A stretch of DNA of 35,925 bases from Desulfobacterales bacterium (lineage in GTDB: Bacteria > Desulfobacterota > Desulfobacteria > Desulfobacterales > UBA5852). The first letter of the stretch is position 1. Each line of letters starts with the position of its first letter. The notes under the pieces are model-generated. The model was not told the DNA's origin, made no database searches, and was given only the letters and a program-made list of their open reading frames with translations. This document shows positions 9,297 through 18,477 of this stretch, in pieces. The position numbers were made by a program, and so were the translations under genes. The DNA lies in NCBI GenBank assembly GCA_030065275.1, contig JASJCV010000001.1:1-35925 (forward strand), written 5' to 3'.

Positions 9297-10091
9297 ATGA
9301 ATTCGAAAGCCCATGACATAGCGGTGCCGACGGCAAGGCCGGTGCCGGCCGGAAGAGCCGCCAACCCGAATCGGGACGGGGATGGCGCTCCGCGCATTCT
9401 CCTCATCGTTCAACAGGGGGCGGCCCGCGACCGCTATCGCCGGGAAATTCTCGAGACCGGGGCCTGTATCGATACCGCCGCCTCGATCGAGGAATTCCAG
9501 GGGGCGTTGACGCAGTCGGCCTACAATGGCATCGTGATCGATATTCCGACCAAGATCCAGGCCATGAATCGCCACAAGGCGCTGGTGCACAGCATCCTGG
9601 AGCGCTTCCCGGTGATTCAGGTCAACCAGGAAAAGGGCAGCGGTCGCGTCCGGGCCCTGCTGCACGGCCGCAACAGCCGCCAGGGGGAATTGCAGGCCTT
9701 GATCCGGGAGGCTTGCCTGAGCCGGCCTCCGCGCCGTCTCCGGGCCAGGCAACGCCATGCGATCCACTTCAACCTCCTGCTGATGCGCGAACGGCACCCC
9801 GAAGCGGATGGCATCGAGCGCAGCGTGACGATCAATATCTCCCCGGACGGGTGCTTCCTCTACACGACGGGGCGGTTTCGAGAAGGCCTGCGCGTGTGGA
9901 TCCGGATCCTGGAGTTCCGCGACCAAACGCCGATCGCCTGTGAAGTCATTCACCACCGCCCTTGGGGCGACACCATGACGATTCCCGGCATCGGGGTCTG
10001 TTTCCAGTCGATAACGGATGCCCAGGCGTATGCTCTGACCGGCCATTGCCCGCCCCCCTTCAACGCGGAAAGGACAGCCGGCCAGCCATGA
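9297..10091 (+). CDS. Pseudo-receiver + PilZ domain protein
   Basis: N-terminal receiver-like segment (ILLIVQQGAARDRYRREIL...YNGIVIDIPTK); PilZ motifs RARQRHAIHF and NISPDGCF. Confidence 0.72.
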   Translation: MNSKAHDIAVPTARPVPAGRAANPNRDGDGAPRILLIVQQGAARDRYRREILETGACIDTAASIEEFQGALTQSAYNGIVIDIPTKIQAMNRHKALVHSILERFPVIQVNQEKGSGRVRALLHGRNSRQGELQALIREACLSRPPRRLRARQRHAIHFNLLLMRERHPEADGIERSVTINISPDGCFLYTTGRFREGLRVWIRILEFRDQTPIACEVIHHRPWGDTMTIPGIGVCFQSITDAQAYALTGHCPPPFNAERTAGQP

Positions 10092-10543
10092 ACGCCAGCT
10101 ACATCAATCCCTTCATCAAGGCCGTCTCCGGCGTATTCGCCACCATGATCGAACAGCCCGTCCGCCTGGGCAAACCGGTCCTGAAAAAGGATCCCGTGGC
10201 CAGCCACGCCATCAGCAGCGTGGTCACGATCCAGGGTCCGGCCAGCGGCTGCGTGGTCGTGAGCTTCGCGGAGCCGGTTGCCCTTTCACTGGCCTCGGCG
10301 CTGCTGGACGAAACCATGGAAGCGCTGGGTGCGGACGGGATCGATGCGCTGGGCGAGATCGCCAACATGATTGCCGGTAATGCCAAGAATGAATTCCCCG
10401 AGGATGCCGGCAGCATGTCGGTCCCGCAAGTGGTGACGGACAGGTCCGACATCGCCTATCCTCCGAACGTCCCGATCATCTCCATCCCCTGCCAAACCGA
10501 AGACGGCGAGTTGATCATCGATGTCGCCCTGGCCGGGGTCTGA
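10088..10543 (+). CDS. cheX: CheX-like chemotaxis phosphatase
   Basis: MNASYINPFIKAVSGVFATMIEQPVRLGKP...DALGEIANMIAGNAKNEF (CheX/CheC E..xN signature). ATGA overlap with the preceding PilZ gene. Confidence 0.8.
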   Translation: MNASYINPFIKAVSGVFATMIEQPVRLGKPVLKKDPVASHAISSVVTIQGPASGCVVVSFAEPVALSLASALLDETMEALGADGIDALGEIANMIAGNAKNEFPEDAGSMSVPQVVTDRSDIAYPPNVPIISIPCQTEDGELIIDVALAGV

Positions 10544-10569
10544 AATCGCCACGATCGGACCGGCCGTTT

Positions 10570-11601
10570 TCAAAAACGCTTTTCCTCGAGGAAGTCTCGC
10601 AGTGCCTTCGGGAGGCAGCTTCGGACCCTTGGCGTGATCCGCGCTTCATTCTTTTGCCAGACCAGGCCCAGATAGATGATGCCCAGGCCGATGGCGGTCA
10701 GGGCGAGGGGGAAAAGCCAGCTGTCCTTGAAGACTTCGTTGGCCAGATGGCCAAGATAAACGCTGACGCCGATGGCGCCGAAGACGACGAAAACGCGGCG
10801 GACAAGGACGACCCCCGATCCGATCAGGACCAGATTGGTACAGGCATAGATGAATTTGGACAGCTCGCTGTCGGAATGCTGGGACGTCAGCCCGCCCCAG
10901 AAGGCCATGACGCCGAACAGGTAGAGCCAGAAAGCGTGGTCCCCGGACCTGGTCGAACGCATGTCCACCCAGAAGGCGAAGAGCGTCATGGCCAGTCCGA
11001 AAACCATGGACACCAGGGCGCGCAGCTCGAAGTCGGGCCGTCCCCCGGCGAGCATGGCCGCCACGTCCATGGACATATACCAGAGGGTCACCGCGACGGG
11101 CATGAGGAGAAACGGATAGCGGAAGCGGTAGGCCACGACGGCACCCGCGGCCAGGGTGCCCAGTTCGAGGAAAATCCAGTGCCATCGAATGTAGCGGTGG
11201 TATTCGCGATAGACGGATTCGTCCGGCCACCAGCCCATGGCCTGCAGCAGCCCGTAGATGGCCAGAGGGGTCAGGGCGACGACGAACGCGGCGCAAATGC
11301 CCGCCGGGATGGCGTGACCCCGGGCCTGGAAAAAGTGCGTCAGCCTGAGACCCGCTCCCGCATACGCCAGGGCGATGGCGAAAATACCCCATCCGCCGAA
11401 GCGCTCCCAGCCCAGGTTCATGAACAGCGTCATGGCGACGATGGCCACCAGGCCGCCCATATATTAGAGGAGATGGGTGAAATCAAAACGGGGTCCCGCG
11501 GTCGGCAAGGTCTCGAGGAAAGCCAGGAGACGATCGCGTTGGTCGGCCGTGATAATGTCGGCGGCCACGGCCTTTTCGAGGGTTTGGGGGGTGATCTGCA
11601 T
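10570..11601 (-). pseudogene. Multi-TM membrane protein (possibly DUF2157-like) interrupted by one in-frame TAA
   Basis: ATG at 11601 opens MQITPQTLEKAVAADIITADQRDRLLAFLETLPTAGPRFDFTHLL, then TAA (11466-11464), then in the same frame YMGGLVAIVAMTLFMNLGWERFGGWG... to 10570. The two parts read as one continuous protein. Confidence 0.7.
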
Positions 11602-11731
11602 TGCTATCTGCCCGTTTAAGGGAATCGATACGCAAGATTAAAACAAAAAAACAACGGATCGAGGTCACGCCATCAAGGCGCGGCCGACTTCCGGAGCATC
11701 ATCCGTCCCGGACCGGCGCTCGAAGTCGGCT

Positions 11732-12943
11732 TCAGTCGAACGGAAAGCGCTCCGCCCACGCGACCGCGCGGCGGTACGCGGCCGGCAGGCTTGCGGTCTC
11801 GAAGCGGCAGGCGTTGCTGATGTCGTCGCAGTCTTCCCACCGGCCGCGCTCGTAGCCGCGGATCAGGCGCAGCAGTTCCCCGGCCGCACCCTTTTCGTCC
11901 AGGAGAGCCTCGCGAACGGTGGCCGAAAGGGGCAGGGCGTCGATGACCGTCCTCATGGGGCAGTCCAGAATGGCGTCCATCAGCGAAAACAGCCCCATCA
12001 GGAACAGTTCGGATGCCTCGGCGGCCGGGACGAAATGGCGGCCGACGGATTCGCAGAACTTGGCCCGGATGATGCTCGTACGGATCAGCTCGTTGGGTTT
12101 GCCGGCCGCCAGGGCACCGGTGGCGATCATGGCGATGAACTTGCGGGTTTCCTCGAGGCCCAGGAGGACGATGGCGTGTTTGATCGAGGTGATCTCCCGC
12201 GCGCGCCGGAAAAAAGCCGAGTTGATGTGGCGCAGCAGCTTGTAGGACAGGGAGACGTCGGTCTTCACCAGCGTCTCCACCCGGTCGAGGCGGCATTCCG
12301 GGCGGTTGATTTCGGCAATCACCTGAAGCAGCTGCACGCGCCCGGGAGCGATGTCGCGGCCATGCACGATTTCGGGCTGGCTGAAGAAATAGCCCTGGAA
12401 ATAACTGAAGCCCATATCCCTGGCCGTCTCGAAGGCTTCGAGGGTCTCCACTTTTTCAGCCAGCAGCTTGACGCCGAAGCTAGGCAGGATTTCGGTCAGC
12501 AACGCGATCTCGGTGGCGGGGGTGCTCAGAAAATCGATTTTGACGATGGTGGCCAGGCGCAGGAGGGCATCCATTCCCTGGGCATAAACAAAGTCATCCA
12601 GCGCCAGTTGATAGCCCTTGTCCGCCAGTTCGCGGCAGGCGGCGATCAGATCCGGTTCCGGCTGCACGTCCTCGAGGATTTCGACCACAATGTTTTCACG
12701 CGGAAAAAGGGTCGGGATCCGCCGCATCAGCAGTTCCCGGGTGAAGTTCACGAACGCCATGCGCCCGCCGGTCAATTCGTCGATACCGATATTGAGGAAG
12801 GTGTTGGCCAGCAGGTTGCAGCTGGCCTGGTCGCCATCCACCTCCGGGTAGAAATTGGCCATGCCGTTCCGAAAGAGGAGTTCATACGCATATATCTTCT
12901 TGTGGCGATTGAATATGGGCTGCCGGGCCACAAAGGCGTCCAT
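11732..12943 (-). CDS. EAL-HDOD (YuxH-type) signalling protein
   Basis: VARQPIFNRHKKIYAYELLFRNG, ALDDFVYAQGMDALLRLATIVKIDFL, FSYFQGYFFSQPEI; HDOD segment LSYKLLRHINSAFFRRAREITSIKHAIVLLGLEETRKFI. Confidence 0.88.
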   Translation of the reverse strand: MDAFVARQPIFNRHKKIYAYELLFRNGMANFYPEVDGDQASCNLLANTFLNIGIDELTGGRMAFVNFTRELLMRRIPTLFPRENIVVEILEDVQPEPDLIAACRELADKGYQLALDDFVYAQGMDALLRLATIVKIDFLSTPATEIALLTEILPSFGVKLLAEKVETLEAFETARDMGFSYFQGYFFSQPEIVHGRDIAPGRVQLLQVIAEINRPECRLDRVETLVKTDVSLSYKLLRHINSAFFRRAREITSIKHAIVLLGLEETRKFIAMIATGALAAGKPNELIRTSIIRAKFCESVGRHFVPAAEASELFLMGLFSLMDAILDCPMRTVIDALPLSATVREALLDEKGAAGELLRLIRGYERGRWEDCDDISNACRFETASLPAAYRRAVAWAERFPFD

Positions 12944-13113
12944 GCGTTGTCGCTTGTCCTTGAGAGCGTATGACGGTTGCCGGTAAAACGCCGGGGCGTT
13001 TCCGGTACCCGGGCATCTTCATGTCATGGACCCTTCCGAGCCCATCCGTCGCTTCCGCGGGCCAACCGCCCGCAGACGCCTGGGTACCGCTATCGGCCCA
13101 TTGCGGTCTTTCT

Positions 13114-14172
13114 TTACGGCCCCCGGCGCTGACGGGGGGGCAGAATGCTGGTGAAATCGGTGATCCCGCCCAGGTCCGTACGGCGGGCAAACCCGTCCTC
13201 CACCAGTCCGCTGATATCGGTGTGAACCACCAGGCCGAAGCGGTGCATCTTCTCCGCCAGGCTCTGGATTTCATCGGTACGCGGCGTGAATCGATCGTAA
13301 GCGATGCGGGCTTTCGGGGTGGTCAGGGCATAGCGGATGATTTCCGGGGGCTGGTTCCAGTAGCGCGCGGCCACTGCGGCGGCTTCCTGCGGATGCTGCC
13401 GGGCCCAGACCCCCGAACGGGCGGCGCCGCTCACCAGCTGCTGCACCGCACGGCGTTCACGCGCAATGAGCGTCTGTTTGACGATGACCAGGTTGCAGAT
13501 GAAATGCGGCCAGATGTCCTCCACGTAGTGCAGCACTTCGGCTTCGCCGCTGAGGAGGGTCTGGGCGGCAAACGGTTCGCCGACAAAATAGGCGTCCAGC
13601 GACCCGGTGGCGAGGGCGGAGGCCATGTCCGGGGGATTCATCTCGACGATGTCGACCCGCCCCTCCGCCGTCGTGCCTTGGAGCATCTCGAGAACGGCGA
13701 GATGGTGCCCCGAATAGCGCATGGGCACGGCCAGGGTTTTGCCGCTCAAATCCTCGATGCGGCGGATCCCCAGTTCTTTGCGGGCCACGAGGGTGCTTTC
13801 GTGGCGATTGCCGATGTAGACGATGCGCACATCCGCGCCCTGCTGTTTGAGCACGATGGCCAGCGGGGCAATCATGAAGGCCGCCTCGATGTGTCCGTTG
13901 CGCAAGGCCTCGGCCATTTCGGCAAAGGACGCGAACTTGATGGCCTGGAAACGGTAGTCGCCCTGCTGGCGGCTGGCCTGATCCAGAAGGGGAGCGGCCA
14001 GATTGGTCACCACCGGCATGTAGCCCATGCGGATCGTGGTGCGTTCGTCCTGACGGTAGTTGAGCCCGTAGTGCAGAAACGAAATCAGCACCAGCCAGCC
14101 GATAACGGCGATGGAGAGCCGCCAGGGACCGGAACGGGCCCTCTGCCACCAGCGCTTGCCGTCAGACCGCAT
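13114..14172 (-). CDS. ABC transporter substrate-binding protein (nitrate/sulfonate/taurine type), N-terminally membrane-anchored
   Basis: IRMGYMPVVTNLAAPLLDQ...AAFMIAPLAIVLKQQGADVRIVYIG...GKTLAVPMRYSGHHLAVLEML...DAYFVGEPFAAQ; N-terminal TM helix LSIAVIGWLVLISFLHYGL. Confidence 0.85.
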   Translation of the reverse strand: MRSDGKRWWQRARSGPWRLSIAVIGWLVLISFLHYGLNYRQDERTTIRMGYMPVVTNLAAPLLDQASRQQGDYRFQAIKFASFAEMAEALRNGHIEAAFMIAPLAIVLKQQGADVRIVYIGNRHESTLVARKELGIRRIEDLSGKTLAVPMRYSGHHLAVLEMLQGTTAEGRVDIVEMNPPDMASALATGSLDAYFVGEPFAAQTLLSGEAEVLHYVEDIWPHFICNLVIVKQTLIARERRAVQQLVSGAARSGVWARQHPQEAAAVAARYWNQPPEIIRYALTTPKARIAYDRFTPRTDEIQSLAEKMHRFGLVVHTDISGLVEDGFARRTDLGGITDFTSILPPRQRRGP

Positions 14173-14959
14173 AAGCCACTCCCAGCATCAGAAAGATTTC
14201 GCTGCGCAGCCGGTTGAGCGCCGGGTCTTTCTGGAAATCGCGCGGTCGGCTGAAGTCCAGGGCCTGGTTCATCTTGACCCGTGCCGGGCGTTCACTCATG
14301 ACCACGATGCGGTCGCCCATGATCAGGGCGTCGTCGATGTCGTGGGTGACCACGATGGTGGTTTTGCCGATGAACTCGTGCATGTTGACCACTTCTTCGC
14401 GCATCTTCATATGGGTCAGGAAGTCCAGGCCGCTGAAGGGCTCGTCCATGATCAGGATGTCGGGATTGACCGCCAGCGCCCGGGCCAGTTCGGCCCGGCG
14501 TTGCATGCCACCCGAGAGCTGGTGCGGGTAATGGTGCTCGAACCCGTCGAGTTCGACCATCTCGATATGCTCGCTGATCTTTTCCGCCCGCGCCTCGGGG
14601 TCCGGCATGCGGCGCAGACCCAGACCGACATTTTGCCAGACCGTCATCCAGGGCAGCAGGCCGTTGTGCTGGAAGACGAAGATATGGTCCGATCCCGGAC
14701 GCTTGACCCGATGCCCGTCGATACTGACGCTGCCGGCGGTGGCCCGTTCGAATCCGGCGATAATGCGCAGGAGGGTCGATTTGCCGCAACCCGAGGGCCC
14801 CAGGATGCAGACCATCTCCCCGTCGGCAAAGTCAAGATTGACATGGTCGAGCACCTGAATGCTGTCGCCGTAGCCGACAGACGGGTCTTCGCCCAGGCGG
14901 TTCTGGCGACGCCGGTTGCAGTAGGCCTGACAGACATCCTCGATGACGATCCGTCCCAT
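14162..14959 (-). CDS. ABC transporter ATP-binding protein (SsuB/TauB/NrtD type)
   Basis: Walker A LGPSGCGKSTLLRIIAGFE, signature QLSGGMQRRAELARALAVNPDILIMDEPFSGLD, H-loop VVTHDIDDAL. Confidence 0.93.
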   Translation of the reverse strand: MGRIVIEDVCQAYCNRRRQNRLGEDPSVGYGDSIQVLDHVNLDFADGEMVCILGPSGCGKSTLLRIIAGFERATAGSVSIDGHRVKRPGSDHIFVFQHNGLLPWMTVWQNVGLGLRRMPDPEARAEKISEHIEMVELDGFEHHYPHQLSGGMQRRAELARALAVNPDILIMDEPFSGLDFLTHMKMREEVVNMHEFIGKTTIVVTHDIDDALIMGDRIVVMSERPARVKMNQALDFSRPRDFQKDPALNRLRSEIFLMLGVAYAV

Positions 14960-14962
14960 GGC

Positions 14963-15796
14963 TCAGCCGTTTCGATACCAGCCGGCGGATTCGATCCGGC
15001 CCAGCCGCCGCATGATGGCATCCAGCAGCAGGCCGATCAGCCCGATGACGATCATGCCGTTCATGACATAGTCCATGCGCAACGCATTGCGCGAATCCAG
15101 TATCAGGTAGCCCAGACCGGACTGCACCGCGATCATTTCGGCCGCCACCACCACCAGCCAGGCGATGGTCACCGAAATGCGCAGCGCCGTGATGGTTCCG
15201 GGAATCATGGCCGGTAGCACGATTTTGGTGATGACCTCCCGGCGGGTAAAGTTGAAATTGGCGGCCACCTGGAAGAACACGGGATTGATGGCGCCCACCG
15301 TGATCGTGGTGGAGACCACCAGCGGAAAAAAGCTGGAAAGGAAAATCAGAAATACGGCCGGCTTGTCCCCGATGCCGAACCAGAGCATGGAGAGCGGTAT
15401 CCAGGCCAGAGGCGATATCGGCCGTAAAAACTGAATGATCGGATTGATCAGCGCCCGGGCCATGGCGAGCCGTCCGAGCAGGATGCCCAGCGGCAGCCCC
15501 AGCGCAACCGCCAGGTAAAAGCCGGCCGTGACGCGGAACAGGCTGGCCACGGTGTGCTGCAGCAGGGTCCCGTTGGCGGCCAGTTCCCCGAAACTCACGA
15601 AGACCTGTAGCGGGCCCGGAAAGACCTGCCGGCTCCATCCGGAAAACCGGGCCAGCAGATCCCAGGTCACCAGCAGCAGCACGAATGCCAGGGAGGGAAT
15701 CACGACATGCCGCAGCAGGTGGCGGGCCGTATTGGCGGGAAGAGTGCGTGTATTCAAAATTGCCGTTTCCGTCCAACCGCTCCAGCGCCCGTCCAA
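14963..15796 (-). CDS. ABC transporter permease (SsuC/NrtB type)
   Basis: Multi-TM; permease EAA-like region VVAAEMIAVQSGLGYLILDSRNALRMDYVMNGMIVIGLIGLLLDAIM. Confidence 0.9.
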   Translation of the reverse strand: MDGRWSGWTETAILNTRTLPANTARHLLRHVVIPSLAFVLLLVTWDLLARFSGWSRQVFPGPLQVFVSFGELAANGTLLQHTVASLFRVTAGFYLAVALGLPLGILLGRLAMARALINPIIQFLRPISPLAWIPLSMLWFGIGDKPAVFLIFLSSFFPLVVSTTITVGAINPVFFQVAANFNFTRREVITKIVLPAMIPGTITALRISVTIAWLVVVAAEMIAVQSGLGYLILDSRNALRMDYVMNGMIVIGLIGLLLDAIMRRLGRIESAGWYRNG

Positions 15797-15844
15797 AAGG
15801 CGTTGCCGATCAGGTGAATGCCGATGGGAAATCTCAGCCGGATG

Positions 15845-16477
15845 CTAACCATGTGAGCCGGTCCGTTCGATGGCATCAAACTTGAGGCAGCCGACCAGTT
15901 CGCGCAGGGCGGTCAGTTCGTCCTCCAGGTGCCCGAGTTGCGAGCGCACATTGGCGATGTCGTCCGGCGCCAGGGCGTCGTGCGCCAGCAGGGCTTTGGC
16001 CCGCATCACGGCCTCGCCGCCGGATTGGCAGGTGTTGCGCGAAAGATGGATGATCTCCTGCAGGTTGCTGGCCATTTCGTTGATGACCCCACCCAGGTCG
16101 GCCAACTCGTTATCGGCCTCGATACGGATGGTCTGGCTGAGGTCGCCGCGGGAGATATCCCGGGCCTTTTCGATCATGTGCTGCAGCGGCTCGGTGATGT
16201 TTTTGACGAACATGGTCAAAACAATCACCATGACCGACATGATGATACCGATCATGAGCACGGCTTTGTTGCGCAGGTGGTCGAGCGGCTTGAACACGGC
16301 GTCGCGGTCCAGCCCCGCCGCCGTCTGCTGCTCGATCTGATCCAGCCAGTAACCGCGCAGATGACGCCCGTGGGTCTCGGCCACGAATTCAACCCCCACC
16401 AACAGCGAGGCGAAACCCACCAGGAGAAAATAGATGATCATGGTCCGCTGGAGCGAGTATTTCGGCTTGGTTTTCAT
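15845..16477 (-). CDS. HAMP-domain membrane protein without a recognisable output domain
   Basis: Two TM helices; VKNITEPLQHMIEKARDISRGDLSQTIRIEADNELADLGGVINEMASNLQEII is a HAMP; short helical C-terminus only. Confidence 0.8.
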   Translation of the reverse strand: MKTKPKYSLQRTMIIYFLLVGFASLLVGVEFVAETHGRHLRGYWLDQIEQQTAAGLDRDAVFKPLDHLRNKAVLMIGIIMSVMVIVLTMFVKNITEPLQHMIEKARDISRGDLSQTIRIEADNELADLGGVINEMASNLQEIIHLSRNTCQSGGEAVMRAKALLAHDALAPDDIANVRSQLGHLEDELTALRELVGCLKFDAIERTGSHG

Positions 16478-16498
16478 GTCAGCGTCCCTCCTGATCGT

Positions 16499-17488
16499 TT
16501 AAGGGTCTTCTCCGGGTCCGATGACCGTCAGGGCGTCGTGCTCGCTTTTAAGCGCCAGGTAGGTGCTCAAGTCGTTTTTCATGACGCCCCAGAGGAGATC
16601 GTAACGGCCCCCGGCCAGCTTGGGCGGCAGGCGAAACGGGCGGGTGAATACGTTGATCCCCGGGCGGACGCGAACTTTGAGATCGCCTTGCGTGCTGTGA
16701 ATCGGCGCGTCCTCGCCGCGGTTGAGGGACGCGCCCAGAATAAGATCGTGGGCGAAGGTGTTGAAGTTGAAAAGGGTGAACTCCAGCCTCAGCTCGTCGC
16801 CCGGGCGGCATTCGCGTCGATCGAGGCGGTGGGCTTTGAGCAGGACGTGCTCGCCGTTGGCCTTGGGGGCCAAGGGTCGGTAATCCACCTGCGCGTTGAC
16901 CGCATCGCCCCTGCCCGGGCCGGCCCCGCCGGGGCCGTCGGCGGCGCCCCAGTAGTTGTCGGGCGCATTCAGGCGTTTGCGTCCCGCCTTGTAGACCGCA
17001 AAGTAGCTGTTGTGCTGAAAATCGTTGCGCGCAATGAAGGGGGCCGCCTGGCGGGCGACGGTAACGCCGCTGCCGTTGCGGTTGGCGATCAGGTTGTCGC
17101 TGACGGCCACATCGCCGGTTTCAAGGGTCAGTTCCAGGTTCTCCAGGATGCTGCGGCGCACATATCCGGTGCTGCCGGGGCGGTAGACGATCCCCTCCCG
17201 ATTGGCCAGGTCTTCCCGGCCATCGAAATAGACCTTTTCCGCCGCCAGCCGGCCGTGGATCAGCAGGCGGGCCCCGGGCTGAAACCGCACGGTTACCCGG
17301 GGTTCGATGCGCAGGCGGGCTTTCGGGCTCAGCTCGATCGTGCCGCTCAGCAGGTAGGGGGCCTGATCCGCGGTCCAGACCGTGTCTTCGGTGATATCGC
17401 CGTGGACCAAATGGCGGGTCTCGGCTGCAGCACCCGGCGTGAACGCCAACAACAGCATAAAGACCCCCAGGCGCTTAAGGGATCGCAT
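16499..17488 (-). CDS. Exported right-handed beta-helix-like protein
   Basis: Signal peptide MRSLKRLGVFMLLLAFTPGAAAET; TWTADQAPYLLSGTIELSPKARLRIEPRVTVRFQPGARLLIHGRLAAE and NLIANRNGSGVTV...NDFQHNSYFAVY repeats. Confidence 0.72.
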   Translation of the reverse strand: MRSLKRLGVFMLLLAFTPGAAAETRHLVHGDITEDTVWTADQAPYLLSGTIELSPKARLRIEPRVTVRFQPGARLLIHGRLAAEKVYFDGREDLANREGIVYRPGSTGYVRRSILENLELTLETGDVAVSDNLIANRNGSGVTVARQAAPFIARNDFQHNSYFAVYKAGRKRLNAPDNYWGAADGPGGAGPGRGDAVNAQVDYRPLAPKANGEHVLLKAHRLDRRECRPGDELRLEFTLFNFNTFAHDLILGASLNRGEDAPIHSTQGDLKVRVRPGINVFTRPFRLPPKLAGGRYDLLWGVMKNDLSTYLALKSEHDALTVIGPGEDP

Positions 17489-17507
17489 CAGGCCTGAGGC
17501 CTGTCGG

Positions 17508-18467
17508 TTATGCCGGATTCTGCTTCGCACGGCCGGTGGATTCCATTATTTCACGGGCCAGCGCCATATAGGCCTGCCCGGAATGGCTCTGGGCGTCGTA
17601 ATGGTAGACGGGCATGCTCATGATCTGGGCCTCCCGTAATCGTCCGTCGTGGGGGATGACCGTCTGATAAAGTCTTCCCCGGTAGAGTTCCTGCAATTTG
17701 GACTGGATCACGCAGGCCGCGGTTTCATCCGCGTTGAACATCGTGACCAGGATGCGGGCCTCGATCGCCGGATTGGTTTTGCGCCGTATGAGGTCGATGA
17801 TGCCCAGGATCTGATCGACGCCGTGGGTGGACAGGTAGTCGCACTGGGTCGGAATGATCACGTGGTCCGAGGCGGTCAGGGCATTCAGGGTGAAAAATTC
17901 GATCGACGGGGGGGTGTCGATGAGGATGTAGTCGTAACGGTCTTTCACCAGGTTGAGGCGGTCGTTGAGGATGTATTCGTAGTCGTCGGCCCCGAAGTAC
18001 TTCTTGTTGAGGAGCACCATGTTTTTGCTGGCCGGCAGGAGCCACATGTCCGGGTAGGGGGTTTCCACTACGGCCCGGTCCATGGCCTGGGGACCTTTCT
18101 GGAGCACGTCGTAGAACGAGGCGGCTTCGCGGGCGCCGAGGAGAATGGACAGGTTGGCCTGAACATCGAAGTCGATGAGCAGCACTTTTTTGCCGCGCCG
18201 CGTCAGGGCCAGCCCCAGGTTGAGGCAGGTCGACGTCTTGGCGACCCCGCCCTTCTGGTTGCTGACGGCGATCGTATTGCCCTGGTGGGCGATGTGCTTG
18301 GCGGCCGACAGGTCGACAAAGGGGATTTCCTGGATGCGCACCGGACGGTAGGCCGTGAAAACGTGCCGGCAGCGGGAGCAGCGCGCGGTGAAGCTTTTGG
18401 TGTTGGGCTTGATCCGATTCTCGTCCAGGCGGAAGCGGCTCTGGCATCTTTCGCAGATAACTATCAT
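17508..18467 (-). CDS. ParA/Soj-family ATPase with N-terminal MJ0042-like zinc finger
   Basis: MIVICERCQSRFRLDENRIKPNTKSFTARCSRCRHVF zinc finger followed by AVSNQKGGVAKTSTCLNLGLAL, LLIDFDVQANLS, ILIDTPPSIEFFTLNAL. Confidence 0.9.
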   Translation of the reverse strand: MIVICERCQSRFRLDENRIKPNTKSFTARCSRCRHVFTAYRPVRIQEIPFVDLSAAKHIAHQGNTIAVSNQKGGVAKTSTCLNLGLALTRRGKKVLLIDFDVQANLSILLGAREAASFYDVLQKGPQAMDRAVVETPYPDMWLLPASKNMVLLNKKYFGADDYEYILNDRLNLVKDRYDYILIDTPPSIEFFTLNALTASDHVIIPTQCDYLSTHGVDQILGIIDLIRRKTNPAIEARILVTMFNADETAACVIQSKLQELYRGRLYQTVIPHDGRLREAQIMSMPVYHYDAQSHSGQAYMALAREIMESTGRAKQNPA

Positions 18468-18477
18468 GGGCGCTCCT

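Noticed and set aside
11464-11466. Recoding (selenocysteine/pyrrolysine) at the internal stop
   Set aside because: The codon is TAA, not TGA or TAG, and no recoding structure was evident.
15929-17497. 522-aa plus-strand ORF
   Set aside because: Antisense to the HAMP and beta-helix genes; shadow frame.
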